From assembly GCA_945837185.1 (NCBI GenBank), contig CAMAMZ010000079.1, positions 1-9,219 on the forward strand: DNA of 9,219 nucleotides, given 5' to 3'. Below the pieces are notes generated by a model. That model saw nothing but the letters and a program-made list of their open reading frames with translations. It was not told the DNA's origin and did no database searches. The stretch comes from an uncultured Bacteroidales bacterium. GTDB taxonomy: Bacteria; Bacteroidota; Bacteroidia; Bacteroidales; Bacteroidaceae. The position numbers were made by a program, and so were the translations under genes. This document shows, in pieces, positions 7,108-9,219 of this stretch (position 1 is its first letter; each line of letters opens with the position of its first letter).

Positions 7108-9116
7108 ACGATAATATAGTTTCCTAATTTCTGCGCCAGTCGGTTTCTGATAATCTGCATGTCAGCATAAGCTTTCACCTTTGCCGCCAGTTCCTCCGCA
7201 TTACCTGTTGCCGCGGCAATCTCCTGTTTCAGTGTGCGCAGCCTGCGCTCCACATAATCCATACGGAAGTCCAGCACCATGTGGTTCGTCTGCGCCAGGA
7301 GTTTCTCCTCCTCCTTAGTCATCCGTGCCATCCGCTCCTCCTCCGTCAGCGGTTCCTCCTGCGGAGCCTGCACCAGTTGCAGGGGGTCCACGCTCAAGGC
7401 TGTTGCCAACTGACTGATTTCAAGGTCGGCATGATGAATGAAATAGGCCTCCGCATCAAATGATGCCTCCTCCGCATGCGCCACACACTCCTCCAACATC
7501 CTGTTGTAAAGTTCCTTCGAGAAGCGCAGCTTGTCGGGCAGGAAGTTATAATAAATATACTGAGCCACCGTAAGGTTAAGCACCTGCCCCTGCTCATCCT
7601 CCACATTGCGCATCACAATCTTTCCGCCGTTGCGCACAATCATCTGTATCAGCATGCGCTCCACCCGTTCACAGTTACTCTCCTGCATGTTATAGCCGGG
7701 AGCCGTCATAGCTGCCGCATGCTGCATGCCTCCCGTCGTTGCCGCAGCAGTCACGGTGGCACTTCCGGCAGGCTCACTCCGCTTTCCCTCCTTCTCCTCC
7801 CGGATAAACCTATTCATCGTTTGGATGAGTGTAGCCTCCGAAATCCCCACGAGGTGCACACATTGCTGCACATACGTATCCCGAAGAATCGGGTTCTGCA
7901 CCATCGATATACTCTTCACGATAGAGTTGATGGCATGGGTACGCTTCACAGGGTCTCTTTCATTGCGCAACAGCAGGTCGGCCTTAAACGAGATGAAATC
8001 CTTCTGTTGCGTTTCCACATACTGTTTCAGCTGCTCCGGCGTATGTTTACGTGCAAAGCTGTCAGGGTCCTCCCCGTCAGGCAGCAGCAACACCTTGAGG
8101 TTCATCCCCTCTCCCAGCAACATATCCGTACCCTTCAAGGCCGCATGCAGTCCCGCCTCATCATCATCATAAATCAGGATAATATTCGGTGTAAGTCTTC
8201 TGAGCATCTGTATTTGTTGAATGCTCAGTGCCGTCCCCGAACCCGCCACCACATTCTCTATACCGGCCTGAAACAGCGACAGCACATCCGCCTGTCCTTC
8301 CACAAGAAACACGCAATCGGCCTTGGCTATAGCCTTCTTGGCCTGATAGATACCATAGAGCAAATGCGCTTTGTGATAGATGTCCGATTCCGGTGAGTTC
8401 ACATACTTCATGTTCACCCCCTTGGTACGACTGTCTAACAAACGTGCCGTGAAGCCCACCACCTTTCCGCTCAGTCCCATCCAGGGGAAGATTACCCTCC
8501 CTGCGTAGCGGTCAATCAACTGTCCTTGGTCTGTGCTGTAACACAATCCCGTCTTCAGCAGATAATCATCCTTATACCCTTCTTTCCGTGCCCTTCGCGG
8601 CAAGGCATAACGGTCTTGCAGGCTATACCCCAAACGAAACTTGCGAATGATATCATCTCTGAAACCACGGCTACGCAGATATTGCTGTCCTAACGCCATA
8701 CCTTCCGAATCCTTATGCAGCAACTCCTCGAAGTAAGATGCAGCCCATTCGTTGACGATAAACATCGATTCGCGCTCACTCTGTTCCTTCTGCTCCTCGG
8801 GCGTCAACGCACGTTCCTGAATCTCTATATGATATTTCGAGGCCAGCCACCGCAGCGCTTCCACATAAGTCATCTGTTCATGCTCCATCAGGAAGGTCAC
8901 CGCATTGCCTCCCTTCCCACATCCAAAGCAATGACAAGTTCCTCTTGCCGGTGAAACATAAAAAGAAGGCGTTCGTTCGTTGTGAAAAGGGCACAACCCC
9001 TTGTAGTTTGCCCCACTCTTCTTAAGCGTCACAAACTCCGACACCACCTCCACGATATTTGCCGACTCCTTTATTCGGTCCACCGTAGCTCTATCAATTG
9101 TTGTTTTCGCAATCAT
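7104..9116 (-). CDS. dnaG: DNA primase
   Basis: It makes the RNA primers for lagging-strand and origin replication and works with the replicative helicase DnaB. The 670-residue product shows the domains in order. The CHC2 zinc domain has C42, H45, C63 and C66. The RNA polymerase core includes GRVIFPWMGLSGKVVGF (206-222). The TOPRIM domain has catalytic E273 in LVEGQADV and the acidic pair D317/D319 in IYDDDEAG, followed by GEDPDSF (348-354). An Ala/Thr/Gly-rich linker (about 441-480) leads to a helical C-terminal region (about 484-670), part of it probably coiled coil, which would bind the helicase. The ATG at 9116 was chosen over a GTG at 9140 because the family begins just before TIDRATVDRIKES and because a good Shine-Dalgarno lies ten bases upstream. 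The centre of the TOPRIM DxD is Asp instead of the common Gly. Confidence 0.97.
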   Translation of the reverse strand: MIAKTTIDRATVDRIKESANIVEVVSEFVTLKKSGANYKGLCPFHNERTPSFYVSPARGTCHCFGCGKGGNAVTFLMEHEQMTYVEALRWLASKYHIEIQERALTPEEQKEQSERESMFIVNEWAASYFEELLHKDSEGMALGQQYLRSRGFRDDIIRKFRLGYSLQDRYALPRRARKEGYKDDYLLKTGLCYSTDQGQLIDRYAGRVIFPWMGLSGKVVGFTARLLDSRTKGVNMKYVNSPESDIYHKAHLLYGIYQAKKAIAKADCVFLVEGQADVLSLFQAGIENVVAGSGTALSIQQIQMLRRLTPNIILIYDDDEAGLHAALKGTDMLLGEGMNLKVLLLPDGEDPDSFARKHTPEQLKQYVETQQKDFISFKADLLLRNERDPVKRTHAINSIVKSISMVQNPILRDTYVQQCVHLVGISEATLIQTMNRFIREEKEGKRSEPAGSATVTAAATTGGMQHAAAMTAPGYNMQESNCERVERMLIQMIVRNGGKIVMRNVEDEQGQVLNLTVAQYIYYNFLPDKLRFSKELYNRMLEECVAHAEEASFDAEAYFIHHADLEISQLATALSVDPLQLVQAPQEEPLTEEERMARMTKEEEKLLAQTNHMVLDFRMDYVERRLRTLKQEIAAATGNAEELAAKVKAYADMQIIRNRLAQKLGNYIIV

Positions 9117-9126
9117 ATTCACGCCA

Positions 9127-9133
9127 CTCCTTT
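9127..9133 (-). promoter_or_regulatory. strong Shine-Dalgarno AAAGGAG before dnaG
   Basis: On the minus strand AAAGGAG ends ten bases before the ATG at 9116. It is the clearest ribosome-binding sequence in the window, where other starts rely on overlap or have none. It decides the dnaG start, because the alternative GTG at 9140 lies upstream of it. Confidence 0.55.
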
Positions 9134-9219
9134 TTTTCACCGTATCATCAAGTCAGTATGTCACCGGGCATTCGTTTCATCCCATTCTGTTCCACACCTA
9201 TTATTATATACGCTATCTT
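9134..9219 (-). other. upstream region of dnaG, no gene recognised
   Basis: These 86 bases hold no recognised gene, RNA or TAnnTTTG box. The distal part is AT-rich (TATATAATAATA on the minus strand near 9200-9213). The dnaG promoter, or the end of an upstream gene, may lie here or just beyond the window edge. Confidence 0.4.

Noticed and set aside
5986..7119. 377-codon open frame on + antisense to cls
   Set aside because: His/Arg-rich, low-complexity translation with no domain; a shadow of the cardiolipin synthase frame.
7476..8396. 306-codon open frame on + antisense to dnaG
   Set aside because: His/Leu/Arg-rich composition typical of an antisense shadow, with no motif; primase on the opposite strand is certain.
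9204..9212. TATAAT-like sequence upstream of dnaG on the minus strand
   Set aside because: Bacteroidota primary promoters use TAnnTTTG, the matching upstream box would be outside the window, and AT-rich DNA gives such matches by chance.
9148..9219. Open minus-strand frame from the window edge to a TGA, possible end of an upstream gene
   Set aside because: Only 23 codons; another minus-strand frame is also open for most of this stretch, and no family could be recognised.
1..9219. Mobile elements, CRISPR arrays, tRNA or rRNA genes, phage or defence cassettes
   Set aside because: None seen on reading both strands; no regularly spaced repeats, transposase motifs or tRNA-like folds, and every gene of known function here is a core chromosomal one.

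Overview
The window is a piece of a Bacteroidota chromosome, most likely order Bacteroidales and Prevotella-like. Three things suggest this. The encoded proteins (alanyl-tRNA synthetase, a short RecD-like helicase, a DUF3822-type protein next to rsmD, and the primase) resemble Bacteroidales families. The promoter-like boxes follow the Bacteroidota TTTG / TAnnTTTG pattern. Most starts lack a clear Shine-Dalgarno sequence. The genus is inferred from recalled protein similarity and is not proven here.

Layout, left to right: (1) the 3' part of alaS on + (1-2168), cut by the window edge. (2) A 139-base convergent gap holding a perfect 19-bp inverted repeat, probably a two-way terminator. (3) A RecD-like superfamily 1 helicase on - (2308-3759). 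(4) A short AT-rich divergent promoter region (3760-3884). (5) A tightly packed + strand operon: a small membrane-anchored protein of unknown function (3885-4367), a DUF3822-type protein (4342-5163) and rsmD (5160-5711), each overlapping the next. (6) A - strand pair, dnaG (7104-9116) followed by cls (5683-7107), joined by an ATGA stop/start overlap. The end of cls overlaps the end of rsmD tail to tail by 29 bp. (7) The upstream leader of dnaG (9117-9219).

Most of this is housekeeping: tRNA charging, DNA repair or processing, 16S rRNA methylation, cardiolipin synthesis and replication priming. There is no mobile element, CRISPR array, RNA gene or toxin-like cassette in view. The least understood part is the pair upstream of rsmD. 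The small protein has an N-terminal membrane helix followed by a pilin-like helix and Tyr/Gly/Phe pattern. Its overlapping partner looks, by strand pattern only, like the actin-fold cytoplasmic proteins (PilM/GspL) that work with such pilins. That reading is a hypothesis. The other points worth a second look are regulatory or architectural: the long intergenic hairpin, a probably leaderless start, the coupled dnaG-cls pair, a strong Shine-Dalgarno before dnaG and an altered TOPRIM motif in the primase.
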